Source of the DNA: Lumbricus terrestris
Lineage: Eukaryota > Annelida > Clitellata > Crassiclitellata > Lumbricidae
Assembly: GCA_949752735.1 (NCBI GenBank)
Contig: OX457052.1
Coordinates: forward strand, 18,640,649-18,704,648
Length of the DNA stretch: 64,000 bases
Direction of reading: 5' to 3'
Both the position numbers and the translations under genes were made by a program. Below the pieces are notes generated by a model. The model searched no databases, was not told where the DNA came from, and saw only the letters and a program-made list of their open reading frames with translations. Below are positions 44,079 to 55,885 of the stretch, piece after piece (the stretch's first letter is position 1; every line of letters begins with the position of its first letter).

Positions 44079-44866
44079 CACTGTGTCCGGATAAAAAGTA
44101 GACCCCAAAAAGAAGTGTAATAACTCGGTCAAAACTCTTAGGATTTGTCTGAAATTTTAAACAGAGCAACAGTGACCATATATACACGAGATCCTAAAGC
44201 CGATTAGAAATATTCGTAAATTTGTCAAAATTATGAGCGTTTAAAATGCAGCACCAAAAAATTGAACTTTCCAACATGGAAAACCTGAAAGGAAGTGAAA
44301 TTCAGCTATATCCGGTGTTTAAAATGTCCTCCTTGTTCACGGACACACAACCGTAGACGTAGTAGAGTAATAATTGTCCCGGGAGACACTCGGCTTCATA
44401 TTCCGCAGATGTGGCCGTCCAGCAGTCCAGACCCTTGATCCGGAATACACGGACTGGAGGAGCGCGTTTTTCGTTCACGCGTTTTCATGACATCGATAAC
44501 CGTAGGGCGCAGGGCGCGTCTGATTGAAGAGTGGCAGGTGTTTGACCAAGTGATCATCGACCGGACCATAAAGCAGTAGCGTCTACGTCTACGGTCGTGT
44601 GTTGGTGAACAAGGAGGACATTTTAAACACCGGATATAGCTGAATTTCACTTCCTTTCAGGTTTTCCATGTTGGAAAGTTCAATTTTTTGGTGCTGCATT
44701 TTAAACGCTCATAAATTTGACAAACTCACGAATATTTCTAATCGGCTTTAGGATCTCGTGTATATATGGTCACTGTTGCTCTGCTTAAAATTTCAGACAA
44801 ATCCTAAGAGTTTTGACCGAGTTATTGCACTTCTTTTTGGGGTCTACTTTTTATCCGGACACAGTG
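44079..44866. mobile_element. Fold-back MITE derived from a mariner-like transposon
   Basis: The termini are CACTGTGTCCGGATAAAAAG and its inverse, flanked by TA on both sides. The left (44079 to about 44355) and right (about 44590-44866) arms are long inverted copies. The centre on the + strand (about 44395-44640) retains mariner transposase C-terminal coding: PQMWPSSSPD, LEERVFRSRV, RARLIEEWQVFDQVIIDR and a final CVGEQGGHFKHRI stop, broken by stops and deletions. The left arm on the - strand also ends CVREQGGHFKHRI stop, so both arms carry the 3' end of the transposase gene. Confidence 0.88.
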
Positions 44867-44867
44867 T

Positions 44868-44890
44868 ATATATATATATATATGTGTGTA
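44868..44890 (+). repeat. (TA)n tract next to the mariner fold-back
   Basis: A run of TA dinucleotides lies directly after the right TA target site. AT runs are a natural mariner target. Confidence 0.8.
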
Positions 44891-45005
44891 TTCATTTAAT
44901 GAAAACACCAGTGACACACCGCACACGGGTGCGTGAAGAAATGAAAATGAAAATAACGTCTTTAGTAGCGGTCATTCAGTTAATTAAGGTTATCAAGATG
45001 AGACG
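44890..45005 (+). repeat. Dispersed repeat shared with 2770-2905
   Basis: It holds ATTTAATGAAAACACCAGTG, ACACACCGCACACGGGTGCG, then GTCTTTAGTAGCGGTCATTC, and follows the copy inside the hAT element near plastin in the same block order. Confidence 0.5.
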
Positions 45006-45087
45006 GATGATTTTTCTTCATGGCGATACAATATTCATGAGATAAAATTGCATTCGTCTTTTGGTGGCAACGATTTGTGTTCTATGG

Positions 45088-46103
45088 CAGTGGTTCTCAA
45101 ACTTCCGCAGGCCACGGACCGGCAATAATTTTGTTGGAAGCTCGCGGACCACTAACTTTAATGGCATGCACAAGCAAAAACGAACTATATTATAAAAAAG
45201 ACTATTACAGGGTTATTCGCAATTAGGGATTTGCTGCATTAGCCTAATTAGAACTTATTCCTAATAGCATTTCAGTTATTTCTCGATTTAATTGTCATTT
45301 AATTGCATTTTTAAAATTTAACTCAAGGTTTTAAATAAGAGGATCTGCAAAAATATATAATGGCACATAATTAATAAGATTTTGCGCTAATGATGGAGAC
45401 ATCTGCTCTATATAAACACAGAAATCAGAATATCATCGTATTTTAAATATAGTGGATCATATTTTCGTGTGAATGGTCGTTTCCTTTTTAGCTTGGATGT
45501 TCGCATAGGAAATCAGTTCAGAATTATCATTTTATGCACTCAGAGTGTCTGAGCGGCCAGGCTCTAGCAATGTTCCTTCATTTAATTTTTTTTAAAATTC
45601 CAGACAGGCTTGCTTACATTTTCCAAATTTTTTAAATCACCCAAACACATTTCTTTATAATATAAACTTTATAATAAAATCAAAATAAATATTATTTATA
45701 ATTTTGAATCATGTTATAAAATTAAAAGACCTACATTCAGTAAGAATAAACTTAGCCTAATCAGTGTTTACTTGACTATCGCACTCCAAAAAATCAACAG
45801 AAATAAAACGAAATTGACTGCAGTAATAGATGCAGAAAAATTAATCAATTTTTTCAAAATACAAATTGTTTAAAATGCCAGCTGGCAAGTTAAAATAAGG
45901 CACTGGTAATGTATTTGTAAAATTCGAGGAAGAAGTTGGAATAAATTTTGAATAGCAATTCAAATAATTTCAGATTTTGAAACATATATAAATTTATATA
46001 AAAATTATATAATTTATTTTCGCTCTCAGATCTCTTCACGGACCGGTGATCAGGTCTTCGCGGACCGGCGCCGGTCCGCGGACCACCACTTTGAGAACCA
46101 CTG
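45088..46103. mobile_element. hAT-type non-autonomous element, 1.0 kb
   Basis: The left terminus is CAGTGGTTCTCAAACT and the right ends in the inverse, AGTTTGAGAACCACTG-like (ACTTTGAGAACCACTG). The exact 8-bp duplication TTCTATGG flanks it (45080-45087 and 46104-46111). Subterminal CGGACCG and GCGGACCAC blocks are repeated near both ends. The interior is very AT-rich with no transposase frame. Confidence 0.92.
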
Positions 46104-46611
46104 TTCTATGGCACCTCATAAAGTCATACCGGCTACTTCAAAGGGTATGACTCAGTAGTACCTGGTAATGTTCAGAGGTTGACAAAAAAATTGTGCAGAA
46201 ACGTTTTGTCTTTTTTGTCTGTTCTGTGCCTTGGGTTTCTATTTGACCATTTCAGTGCTATTTATTTTGATAGGTTGTTTGGGTGGTATGATCATTTTAA
46301 CTTATGAAACTTTATGGTTTATAATATTTTATGATAATTAATTTATAATAATGCAATTGAATAGGTTGGTGTTTGTTTTGTGCAGCTTTACATTTAAAAT
46401 CTAGCAATCAACATACGGTAGTTTCTTACCCGGTACATTCCTCTTATGCTTGAAGTGTGCACAGAGATTCTGAACAACTGTGGGAAAAGCTTAGACAAGA
46501 TCACTGAAAATATATAGGTAGTAATATGTATTGTACTTGGGAACAGTAGCATGGAATGCAATGCTTTGCAAGGTATGATAAAAGAGGAAGCACTATGTAA
46601 GTTCTTGAATG

Positions 46612-46641
46612 AATGAATTGTTGAATGAATGAATGAATGAC
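46612..46641 (+). repeat. (GAAT)n tandem repeat
   Basis: A GAATGAATGAAT-type run of about seven units. Simple repeat. Confidence 0.8.
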
Positions 46642-47640
46642 ACACTTAAGCAAGAAGACACTGAGGTGAATTAATGAATTGTTTTAGTTGATTATTGCTG
46701 GCATGCAACACAATAATTTCAGAATATTGATTGCTGAAGTTGGTTGAAGTCAATTGTTTTTTTTATGTTGGTGTATTTTCTTGTAGCTGCTTTTGGATAA
46801 GTGGTTGCATTAACCAATGTCTTGTAGACAGAGGTTCCCAAGAAAATAGACTTCTTCCGTTAGAGTTTGAAAGGTGTCTTTGAAAGTTGAAATAGCGGTG
46901 TTGTTGCTAAGTAATAATGGAAACAATTGATGTTTGGGTTAATTGTTTTTGCACAGATTTCACGGCAAGAACAAACTGTGTGGAATTGCTCTGTTTTAAC
47001 TGCAATAGCTGATGCACTTGCTTTTAGTTATGCGTGCTGATGTGTTTACATTTTTTTTTTCCTTTATTATTTTGAATGCAAAAGTTTACCGAAACTATTG
47101 TGGCATAAATAGATGTTTTTCAGTTCTCGCTGCAGTTATATATGTTATTCTTTTCCTTCTATAGATGCCTTCTCTTTATCTTCAAATGTTTTTTATCGCT
47201 GTTACAAAAAACTACTTCGTTTAACTTTGTTAATGGTGATGTACTCATGTTATGATACGTCAGTCCTGTAATGCTGTGGATGAGGTTCAAATCTCACGTT
47301 GATAACGGGAGAGCTCAGCAGATTCCCTTAAACTGAAAGGGCTGTACCCCTCGTGTGTTCAATTGAGAGACCTCTAATAAATCTGCGTACATTTAAATTG
47401 CATACGGTTCTCCAGAGAAGCTCTAAAATACTATACATACTCCATCCGAAGCCGGTGTTATGAGCCGCTTTTCAAGATGGCTTTATGTATTGAGCACTCA
47501 AAGTCCTGCATACTTTGTTCGCATGCATACTCAGCATTTCGTTCCTCTTTCTGCATACTTATTCTTCCACATTTATTAAGAGGCTCAGTAGAGAGATGTT
47601 GACATTACACATAATTATTGGTGGAATGCCTATGTGATTA

Positions 47641-47879
47641 TGTGGGCGGATAGTTAAATGGTAACACTATTGCTTGAAGAACAAGTAGATCCTGAAAGAT
47701 GAGAGTTCAATTTATGTAGCCCCTCTGTGTTGACTCTGCCTTCCATTCACTAGGGGAGTAGCTATGAAATGAGAAAACACCTGACAAGCTGCCAAGAGAT
47801 GTGTTCAATGAATTTGTACCGTCATTGTCAGTGAGCCGAGCTGATCAATATGCACAATTATTATTATTATTATTATTAT
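47641..47879 (+). mobile_element. tRNA-like SINE (family C) with (ATT)n tail
   Basis: The head GTGGGCGGATAGTTAAATGG is A-box-like, and about 55 bp on comes a GAGAGTTCAAT B-box-like element. The body has TGTAGCCCC and CTTCCATTC blocks, and the element ends in (ATT)n. A decayed copy is at 9808-10030. Confidence 0.7.
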
Positions 47880-48159
47880 CCTGCATTTAAGTAACGAGCT
47901 TCTTTTCTACATGTGAATATCTCATGGCATGGTTGGTGGTAATTTTCGTTGCATGGATGTATGCTTTGTGCACTTTATTTACGTAGAGGCGATTGAAGGA
48001 ATGCAGTGCATCGCTAGTTTTGCTGCTCTTTCTATTATTCATATGGAAGTTGTCTTTTGTATTAATATCACGACCTAACTTTGGTGTGCAATTGGTTGAT
48101 TGATCCTTTTATTTGTATGTTGGACACTGGAGCTATGGAAGTTAATAATTATTAGCGTA

Positions 48160-48246
48160 TATATAATATATATATATATATATAATAGATTAGTGTATAT
48201 GTTATAATGTGTGTGTGTATATATATATCATATATATATATATATT
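48160..48246 (+). repeat. (TA)n / (GT)n microsatellite cluster
   Basis: Several TA runs are separated by ATAATAT and a GTGTGTGTG block. No coding content. Confidence 0.85.
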
Positions 48247-48943
48247 TATACATGAATATATACACTGCCAGCATACCATAAACATTGGATTGGATCAATG
48301 TGGTACTGTGTTACACGAATTGGCTGTGATGAACAGTTGATGGAACCCATGTGGATGTAGGTCCCTTTTGGCCGTATGCTAGCGGAACTAGTCGTGGTGT
48401 GGCACAGAGAAATTGTGTTGATATACAGAACACTGGCCTGGCTTTGATCAGACTGACCAAACTTTGCTTCTGCGCAATTGCTTTTCTGGGCTGGTTGTAA
48501 GCAGATTTCTGTTGTGCATAAGAGATAAATATATGATTTATGTTCAATTTATGTTGACTGCTGATTGAATCATGTTTCAATCCTCCTCTTCAATTTCAAT
48601 GTGTTGTTTCTTTCATGTTATTCACTGAGAACTGTACAATAATCAGCTTCTGTGCTCTTGGCAGACAATTGTTCTTTTGTAGTCTAGGCTGCTGTAGAAT
48701 ATCGTGAAATGACCTTTGCCCATCATCGTAGGCTACGCTCTTACGAGCATAAGTTTTCACTTGCATGCGAATTTATAATTATGCGTAGGTATGCGTAATT
48801 TCGTTATCTGTGTCATCTTATTGGGTTTGGTGTGAAATAGACTTGATTTGAATGTTAGCCATATTATACAGTACTTAGACGCCTGTAGATCTGTGTGTGA
48901 ACAGAATTTTATTTACCGATGAAAGCATTCAGAGGCTTTGAGC

Positions 48944-48949
48944 AATAAA
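48944..48949 (+). terminator. AATAAA, possible distal polyadenylation signal
   Basis: The hexamer lies at the point where the T-rich + strand bias ends and just before the repeat-rich region. It is compatible with a long transcript but has no independent support. Confidence 0.25.
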
Positions 48950-48994
48950 ACGCGTGCAGACATTTTTTAGCTTTTGAGTTTCTTGAGTCGAACG

Positions 48995-49128
48995 ATGATG
49001 ATGATGATGATGATGATCATAATGATTATGATGGTGATGACGATGTTGATGATGAGGAGGAGGATGACGAGTATGATGATGATGACGATGACGAGTACTA
49101 TGATGATGATGATGATGACAATGACAAC

Positions 49129-49175
<47 letters not shown>

Positions 49176-49254
49176 CAATGATGACGACGACGATGATGAT
49201 GACGACGATGATGATGATGATGATGACGATGATGATGACGATAATGATGATTGA
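48995..49254 (+). repeat. (GAT)n-rich trinucleotide microsatellite
   Basis: About 260 bp of GAT units is interspersed with GAC, GAA and GAG variants. Open frames on both strands (poly-Met/Thr and poly-Ile/Val) are artefacts of the repeat. Confidence 0.95.
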
Positions 49255-49799
49255 AGACGCAGAAGAAGAAAACTTATAAGACAGATTGATTTTTTTAATC
49301 ACTGCCTCAGTGAGCTATCTGAAGGTAGCAGCAGCTGTTAAACGATAAAGTGACGAATACGTAAACACAGTTGAATGCATCAGCTGTGGCTATAGTGCAT
49401 GGCGTTTGACGTGAAGCTGTAACTGGCTGCATGCCGCGTTGTTGTCCGATTGCCCATTGATTTCATGGACCAGCCTGTAGCAGCTCACTGGTTGAGATCT
49501 CACAGATGGTATCCTATACTTTAGCCCTCTCCCATCTGTCGAAGCCTCGAAGGCTGATTCGTACCAGATCGGATAATGCAGTCGGGTGTTGCGCGGAGAA
49601 CTGAAACAGAATGCCAGTGTACTATACGGGCCGCGAATGACTTACCAGTGTAACAGTGATCACTGATTAGAGTTGTGCTTAAGCCAGGAATTGGCTACAC
49701 AACACGCAAGAGCGGAGAAATGCTAGACCCATGCGTATGCATCTTGACTCTGTACACCAGAATGCAGACTATAATTATGTATAGGCCTATATACAATTC

Positions 49800-49890
49800 A
49801 TGGCTTAAGGCTTTAGGTATGCATACACATATATATATATATATATATACACATATGTATACATACATGGCTTAAGGCTTTAGGTATGCA
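49800..49890 (+). repeat. Direct repeat flanking a (TA)n tract
   Basis: The block CATGGCTTAAGGCTTTAGGT, ATGCATA occurs twice about 67 bp apart, with an ACATATATATA tract between. It looks like a local duplication. Confidence 0.8.
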
Positions 49891-50160
49891 TATATATTTA
49901 TGTGCACATGCATGTATAATAAATAATTATTTGCTTCGCTCCCTAATGTTGCTTTGCTGTAGGCCAAAAACTGCAAAAGCTTCTATTTTCCTGTTGTACG
50001 CCTTTACGAGTAGGCCTAAGGTTATCACAAATATCAATAAATCATTATGTAAATAGGCCGGTATACGGACCCATAAGTCAGAAAGTCGAAAAATTGAATG
50101 GGCTTTTCATGACTTAACATAGATGACTTATTATAGACCAACTCGGTGTGACTGATTCTA

Positions 50161-50262
50161 CCACACACACACATACAGGTCCACACATACACACACGCAC
50201 ACACACATACACACACATAGGCCTACCCACACACACATACACGCACACAGTACACACATATA
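50161..50262 (+). repeat. (CA)n microsatellite
   Basis: ACACACAC runs with occasional TACA and GCAC interruptions cover about 100 bp. Antisense Cys/Val-rich open frames here are artefacts. Confidence 0.9.
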
Positions 50263-52159
50263 TAGGGCTTTTTATAGGTCTACATAATTTATATAAACAC
50301 ATGTAAAATTTAAAAAGAAACGAGAATATTCAAGGTAGGCCTATCCCTAAATTCTTAAAGACATAGGTCAAGAAAATTGAGTCAGGGAGAACTATGAGTA
50401 TGCAAGACAGACGAAAAAGTAAAGGCTATAATTTATATGCATCATTTTTCACCTCCAGCAGGTCTATAGGTCCTACCATAACCATAGGCTGATCGAGAAC
50501 CACAGCGGACAGCCAGCCACTTAAGCCCTCAGCATGTTCAGAAATAACAAACATATTATTCTTGCAGACATAGCCTAGTATTAGCAAAGATCCTTCGACT
50601 CTACATAGGATCTTTGGTATTGGTTTCCGTTGAGGCCAGCGCGAAAACTCAATACAATATTGCTGTATGCAAGAGAATATCGCAGGACTCAGATGTAGAG
50701 AGGTCAGACCTATCCAAACAGACATCTAACAGACAGCTGGGCTGCCTGTCAAACGTATTTTTATTCAGCAGTCTGACTGCAGTCAACATTTTGATGCGCA
50801 TTTCGTCCGTATAGGCCTATATAGTCATAATTTTTCTTGAGCACCTCAAGCAGGTAAGTCTACCGTCTTCTGTAGGCTCTAGAACAAGCACCAGGATGAG
50901 AATTGTCGTGGGTGTTGTGGGTTAAACTCCCAGTATTTCTTGGAATCCCACAGATATGGTCTTCGATCATTGCATACGTACCCAACTCCACATAAATCAA
51001 CATCTCAGGAGCACAATGACCGGCAGTGACGCTATAAGCTGCATGTTGCAATGATAAATAGCCTATTTTGTTAATTTCGTTCTGGACCAAGTCTCTGCTC
51101 CAACAAAGTCGAAGTTATTTTAGTCCCCCCCAGAACAAAAACCAAACTTCGCCCATGGTTATATAAATTATACATATATGAACCTATGTGTTGTAGCTAT
51201 AGGTCTATGCGTAAATTTAGATGCGACAGGCCTACATAAAAAATCACTAATGCAGCCAATGCTTTATAGATCGATAGCGACCTATGTCGACCTATATACA
51301 TTTATACGTCTATAGTGTAAAGCCGTAGGCTAATCTGATAATACGCATAAACAAGGACCCTGGCGTAGGCTATAGCAATAGCTAGAATAATATTGTCAGC
51401 TTATTAAATCAGCTTATAGGCTACGAGCTGTACGCTTTCGTGCGTGAATTAGGCCTACTATAGACTCTTTTTTATATTAAGGCCCATAACTTAAAAAACC
51501 GATTGTTTTCAACGTGGTGTAGGCAGGCCTATTGATTAGGCCTAGGCTACCTGTTCTGATTCGACAAAAAACTGACATTCCGCATCAAGACCAAAAATTA
51601 TTCACTGAATTTAAGGCGACATCGTCAGCAAACCGAGTCAATTAATTGTTGTATTTATGCGCATTCCTTACTGCCAGCTCTGCTTATTATACTGCGACTT
51701 AATGCTGTTTAAAAACTGTGGCTAACAGTTGGCGCGAGCGGATGGAATAATTATAACGAGTTCACGCCTATGTAAAGGCTACCAGCGCTGTGCTATAATT
51801 ATACAGCCTATACGTTAAGATTACTTAAGAAAGACTGCCTTCTTACACATGGCGTATAACCTCATTAAGGGCTATTGTGTGGTTTGTGTACATCCGTGGA
51901 CGATGCATGTTATAGGCTGTAAGCAGATCTGCGCCGCCGCCTCTGCCGCCACGCCGCCGCCGCTCTACTTTTTCTATCCGTCTAGTTTCTTGTCTATCCA
52001 GTAACCTCTGTAGTCTTTAGGTGGGCCTACAGCCAGCAAGGGCTTCAAAGAACAGTAGCCTTGCGACTGTGATCGATTTGCATGTTTAGACGCTGGCAGA
52101 TAATATTAATTAGATCTATGTTCGGTAAATACTGCATTGATGCATCACCCGAGCAAGCC

Positions 52160-52345
52160 CTGTATGTATGTGAGTATGCATGTATGTATGTATGTATGTA
52201 TGTATGTATGTATGTATGTATGTATGTATGTATGTATGTATGTATGTATGTATGTATGTATGTATGTATGTATGTATGTATGTATGTATGTATGTATGTA
52301 TGTATGTATGTATGTATGTATATATGTATGTATGTATGTATGCAT
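52160..52345 (+). repeat. (TATG)n tetranucleotide microsatellite, ~45 units
   Basis: Nearly uninterrupted GTAT repeats cover about 180 bp. All three frames on both strands stay open, giving several spurious Tyr/Val/Cys/Met or Ile/His/Thr repeat frames. Confidence 0.97.
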
Positions 52346-52736
52346 GTAGAATATGCATGCATGCGTGTCTGAATGTATACGTATATCTGTCAATGTATGC
52401 GTGCATGTAAATCCCATATACGTTTATGTAATTTTCAAATGTAATTGTGAAGGCCTGTACGTGTTTCTTTTCCTTCTCTGTCTCAATTGTATTGACTATT
52501 GTTCGTTTCACATACGGTCGCCATATAAATTCATGTACATTAATTTTACCACCCCATACTTTTACTCATCCTATTCCTCCTCGCGCTCTTACTCTTTCTC
52601 CCGTTCCCACTCTTCCCAAAACTTGTTAAACTGCTGCAGGCAATTCACCCATCACCAGCTTTCCCTTTAGACATCCAGACTGATGATGATCCAGTGCTGT
52701 AGCATCTGTTATAAGCTACAGCAGCTTCTGCAACGG

Positions 52737-52815
52737 CATCAGCCGAAACACACTCATGCACACGGACATGCGCGCGCTCACACGAGCATGCGCATACACA
52801 CACACACACGAACAC
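52737..52815 (+). repeat. CA-rich low-complexity tract
   Basis: ACACAC and CGCGCGCTCACACG blocks end in an ACACACACACAC run. Simple sequence with some CpG. Confidence 0.7.
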
Positions 52816-53504
52816 TGAAGGCGCCAAGTCTTAAGTCTTAAGCATCCTCGTTCACAACCACCAGCCTCTTCAGTTGTCGTTGGCTATGATGCAGCTGTAC
52901 ATGAACAGATGCGGAAAACCGAGGTATCAACCACAGCAGCAGCTGCAGAACCAGAAGCACAGGCATCAGCAGCAGCCGCAGCAGTAGACGAGGTGTATGG
53001 TCTGCTCTAGACTTTGAGGCGAAACATTCGGTCAGATAGATAGATGCCTGAAGGATACTTAGGATAGATAGACGAGGCGCCTGGCATAATAGTCCTACGT
53101 CCTGTCCTGCTGCATGGTCAGTTGCTTGGCTGGTTGGTTGGTTGTATGGCGAATGAGAGCAGCGGCGTGTGAGAACAGTGCTGCAGGCGGCTGTAGGCTG
53201 GTTGTTGCTCTCTCGCCGGAACTAATAATAGCAGCTATGAAACGGTTGTTCGACGGCGCTGTGATGTTGCGTTGGCTTCAAGCGTGAGTTTCGAAGGTGA
53301 GCTTTGTCTTCGTGGATATATTATATTCTGAAGTAATGTCTCGCTTTGTATAGGTTATTATTATCTGTGGTTGTCGATGTTGCTTTTGCCTTCGAAGTCG
53401 CGACTGATCTTTGATAAATGGTCAGTTTTGTTTTTTGCTAAAAATGTGCTAAGAGGTTCATTCACTTAGGCCTAGATGAATTTTATGGAATAACAGGATC
53501 GAAG

Positions 53505-53725
53505 CTATTGTTATTATTATTGTTATTATTATTGTTGTTAATATTGTTATTATTGTTAATAATTATTAACATTATTATTATTATTATTATTTATTGCAGT
53601 TGTTGTTTTATTATTATTACTACTATTATTATTATTTTTATTAGTATTGTTATAATTATCATTATTATTATGTCCTATTATTGTATTATTGTTGTTATCA
53701 TTGTTGTTGCTGCTGCTGCTGCTGA
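53505..53725 (+). repeat. (ATT)n/(GTT)n trinucleotide tract
   Basis: TTATTATTATTGTTATTATT-type repeats end in a short (GCT)n run. The poly-Ile/Leu and poly-Asn open frames are artefacts. Confidence 0.95.
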
Positions 53726-54296
53726 TGTTGTGAGGCAATATATCAATGGCCACATAGGTAGCCTATATGTACAATTCTACATACACTATTATTGCTATTA
53801 GCATCACACTGAAGTAGAGCAGCTGGTCATAAACTGGACCCGACTTGCACACATAGAGTGTTAGCGATCGTATCCTGCATCATGCTAACCTCAGCTTATG
53901 TGAGCGTTCAGCAGGTCCTCGGTTTAAGAGAGTCATGTCCCAAGTCACCTGATCGCTGAACCGATAGAGCAGGTCACTGCATTTATTTCATGGCTATATA
54001 TATACAATATATATAGGTCGCTTGGCCTCTGACCTTCAGTGACCCCTGTGATGTCGGATTCTAATCCATAGCATGATGACGCATCAAAGACTAAAGCCGC
54101 CGATTATATGAAGGTCAAAGGTTATTACGTACAGGCGGTCTTTGATGACAATAGATAAGATAGGTATAACACTGATACGTCTATTATCAGCAGACGTTAT
54201 GTGCAGTTCACCTGCTCAGGGACCCCTGGATAATTAATCACAGCCCTTGACCTTCTCTTGACCTTGAAGTGATGACTGTCGTTGAGACTTCACTAA

Positions 54297-54348
54297 GAGG
54301 TCGTCGGTTCAAAAGGTCGTCGGTTCAAGAGGTCGTCGGTTCAAAGCC
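54297..54348 (+). repeat. Triple tandem GGTCGTCGGTTCAA
   Basis: The unit AGAGGTCGTCGGTTCAA occurs three times in tandem. GGTTCAA is reminiscent of a tRNA B box, but no A box is seen nearby. Confidence 0.85.
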
Positions 54349-55594
54349 ATGACGAAATACATGAGCAAGATGTTGCCTGGATTTCGACACACATAATATA
54401 TTATATGGGTCTGCAGTTCTACGTTGACCCTGCAAAACAAAGTCCGCGTGGCAGACTATAGTGCTACGTAAATTTATTTCCCATGGTCTGTATACAGAGA
54501 TCAGAGACTTTTCCACTTGAACTCTTCTCGCATGGACTAAACTCTCGTGTAAATTAATTAATCGCTGAATCCCAGGGACTTAATTACAACCGTGGCATAT
54601 ATGACCTGGAGATTGCTGTAGGTCTAGATGACGATTGGAAGTCACACTCGTCATGGATATCAATTAAAGTCTTTCACTATAAGATAAATCGTTGCTTGTG
54701 ATTACGTTTTAGATCAAATAAATTTAATCAGATCTTCTAAATCAGGTTGAATGGTTTGCTAATAGTGTTGGGTCATAACAGACAGAGGCTTCCATCCCCC
54801 TATAAACAAGTAAAACAACCAGGCTCAAACACTTTCCTTTTCCCCTCCAGGGTCGGCTTTCCCTTCTCGACGTGAGTTTGACTCATTTCTTATTCCCTCT
54901 GTTATTCACTTCTTCTTCGCGTATGCTACTGCTCCAGGTCTTGTCGGAGCGTGGACCGGGATTCGGGTGAATTCGGTCAGCTATAGTGGCATCCTTATAG
55001 TTTCCCCGAAGGTACTCACAGGGAGGCGCGCCCGGATTGACCCAGGCTTCGTGAACGCGGATGCCTGAGCTCAAGTTGCCTTGTTTAGGGATAGAATCCT
55101 CTGATAACAGGACTATAGTACTTCAAACATAAATTATGATTATTTGATTAGTTCATCGTAATATTTCCTACAGAGGTCGTGTGTGTATGTTTGTTATTGA
55201 AAATACACAGAGTGCTTGCAACATAATATTATACGAAGAAACTCATGCGATGGATTAATAATGCAAAATGACTAGAAAATTAATGAGGTAGCTACAGAAA
55301 AAAGTGTAGAGTCTGTAGACATGCATTTACACATAATGTGGTCGATGGAGTATAACTTCGTATTCTTTGCTCCTTGTAGAATTCTTACCTGAATATTGGC
55401 TAGTTACAATGACAGATGTTCTGCAGCTGCATGGTTTCAGTGATTGTCGATAATTGCTATGCTTGTGTCAACTTGCCTACATAAGTGATCTTAAAAATTA
55501 TGTAGGCCAATTATCTGCATGTTGCAAAAAGCAAGCCAATAATAGGCCTGTATAGTGGCATATAGTACAGTTGACCTATAGGATAGTTTGGTAT

Positions 55595-55885
55595 ATGTAT
55601 ATGCATACGGTACGGTATGGAATGGTATAGTATGATATAGATTGATGTGGTATGGTATGGTGCAGTACAGTGCAGTGCAGTAGAGCATAGTATAGTGTAG
55701 TATAGTACGGTACGGTACAGTGCAGTGAAGTATAGTACAATATAGTATGCCACAGCATAGCATAGTATAGAATAGCATTGCACAACATGGCATAGTATAG
55801 GACAGTACAGTACAGTATAGTACAGGAAGTGCAGTAGGCCCTATACACTATACAGTGTATGCATGTAGTATAGTATAGTAGTCCT
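55595..55885 (+). repeat. Degenerate pentamer repeat (TATAG/TACAG)n
   Basis: About 290 bp is built of GTATA, GTACA, GTGCA and GGTAC variants of a 5-bp unit. The - strand stays open in all frames (Tyr/Cys/Ile/Leu-rich), producing three overlapping spurious ORFs of 90-110 codons. Confidence 0.9.

Larger units (their letters stand above)
39927..48960 (+). other. T-rich region after the OTULIN-like gene, possible extended 3' UTR
   Basis: No coding region is supported. The + strand remains T-rich and lacks the TAGGCCTA motif typical of the DNA after 49.7 kb. Paired AATAAA signals lie at 41338-41349 and another at 48944-48949. Open frames such as 41983-42405 and 43278-43760 have no motif. Mobile elements in the stretch are listed separately. 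Confidence 0.45.

Noticed and set aside
44396..44650. 84-codon minus-strand Arg-rich frame
   Set aside because: It is the antisense shadow of a broken mariner transposase C-terminus on the + strand.
48967..49302. Poly-Ile/Val and poly-Met/Thr frames of about 100 codons
   Set aside because: Pure artefacts of the GAT trinucleotide repeat.
52160..52345. Regularly spaced repeats considered as a CRISPR-like array
   Set aside because: The repeats are contiguous with no spacers, and the sequence is a eukaryotic microsatellite; the same applies to tandem arrays at 35726 and 32089.
52045..52511. Six overlapping frames of 67-131 codons with Tyr-Val-Cys-Met or Ile-His-Thr repeats
   Set aside because: They come from a TATG tetranucleotide microsatellite that has no stops in these frames.
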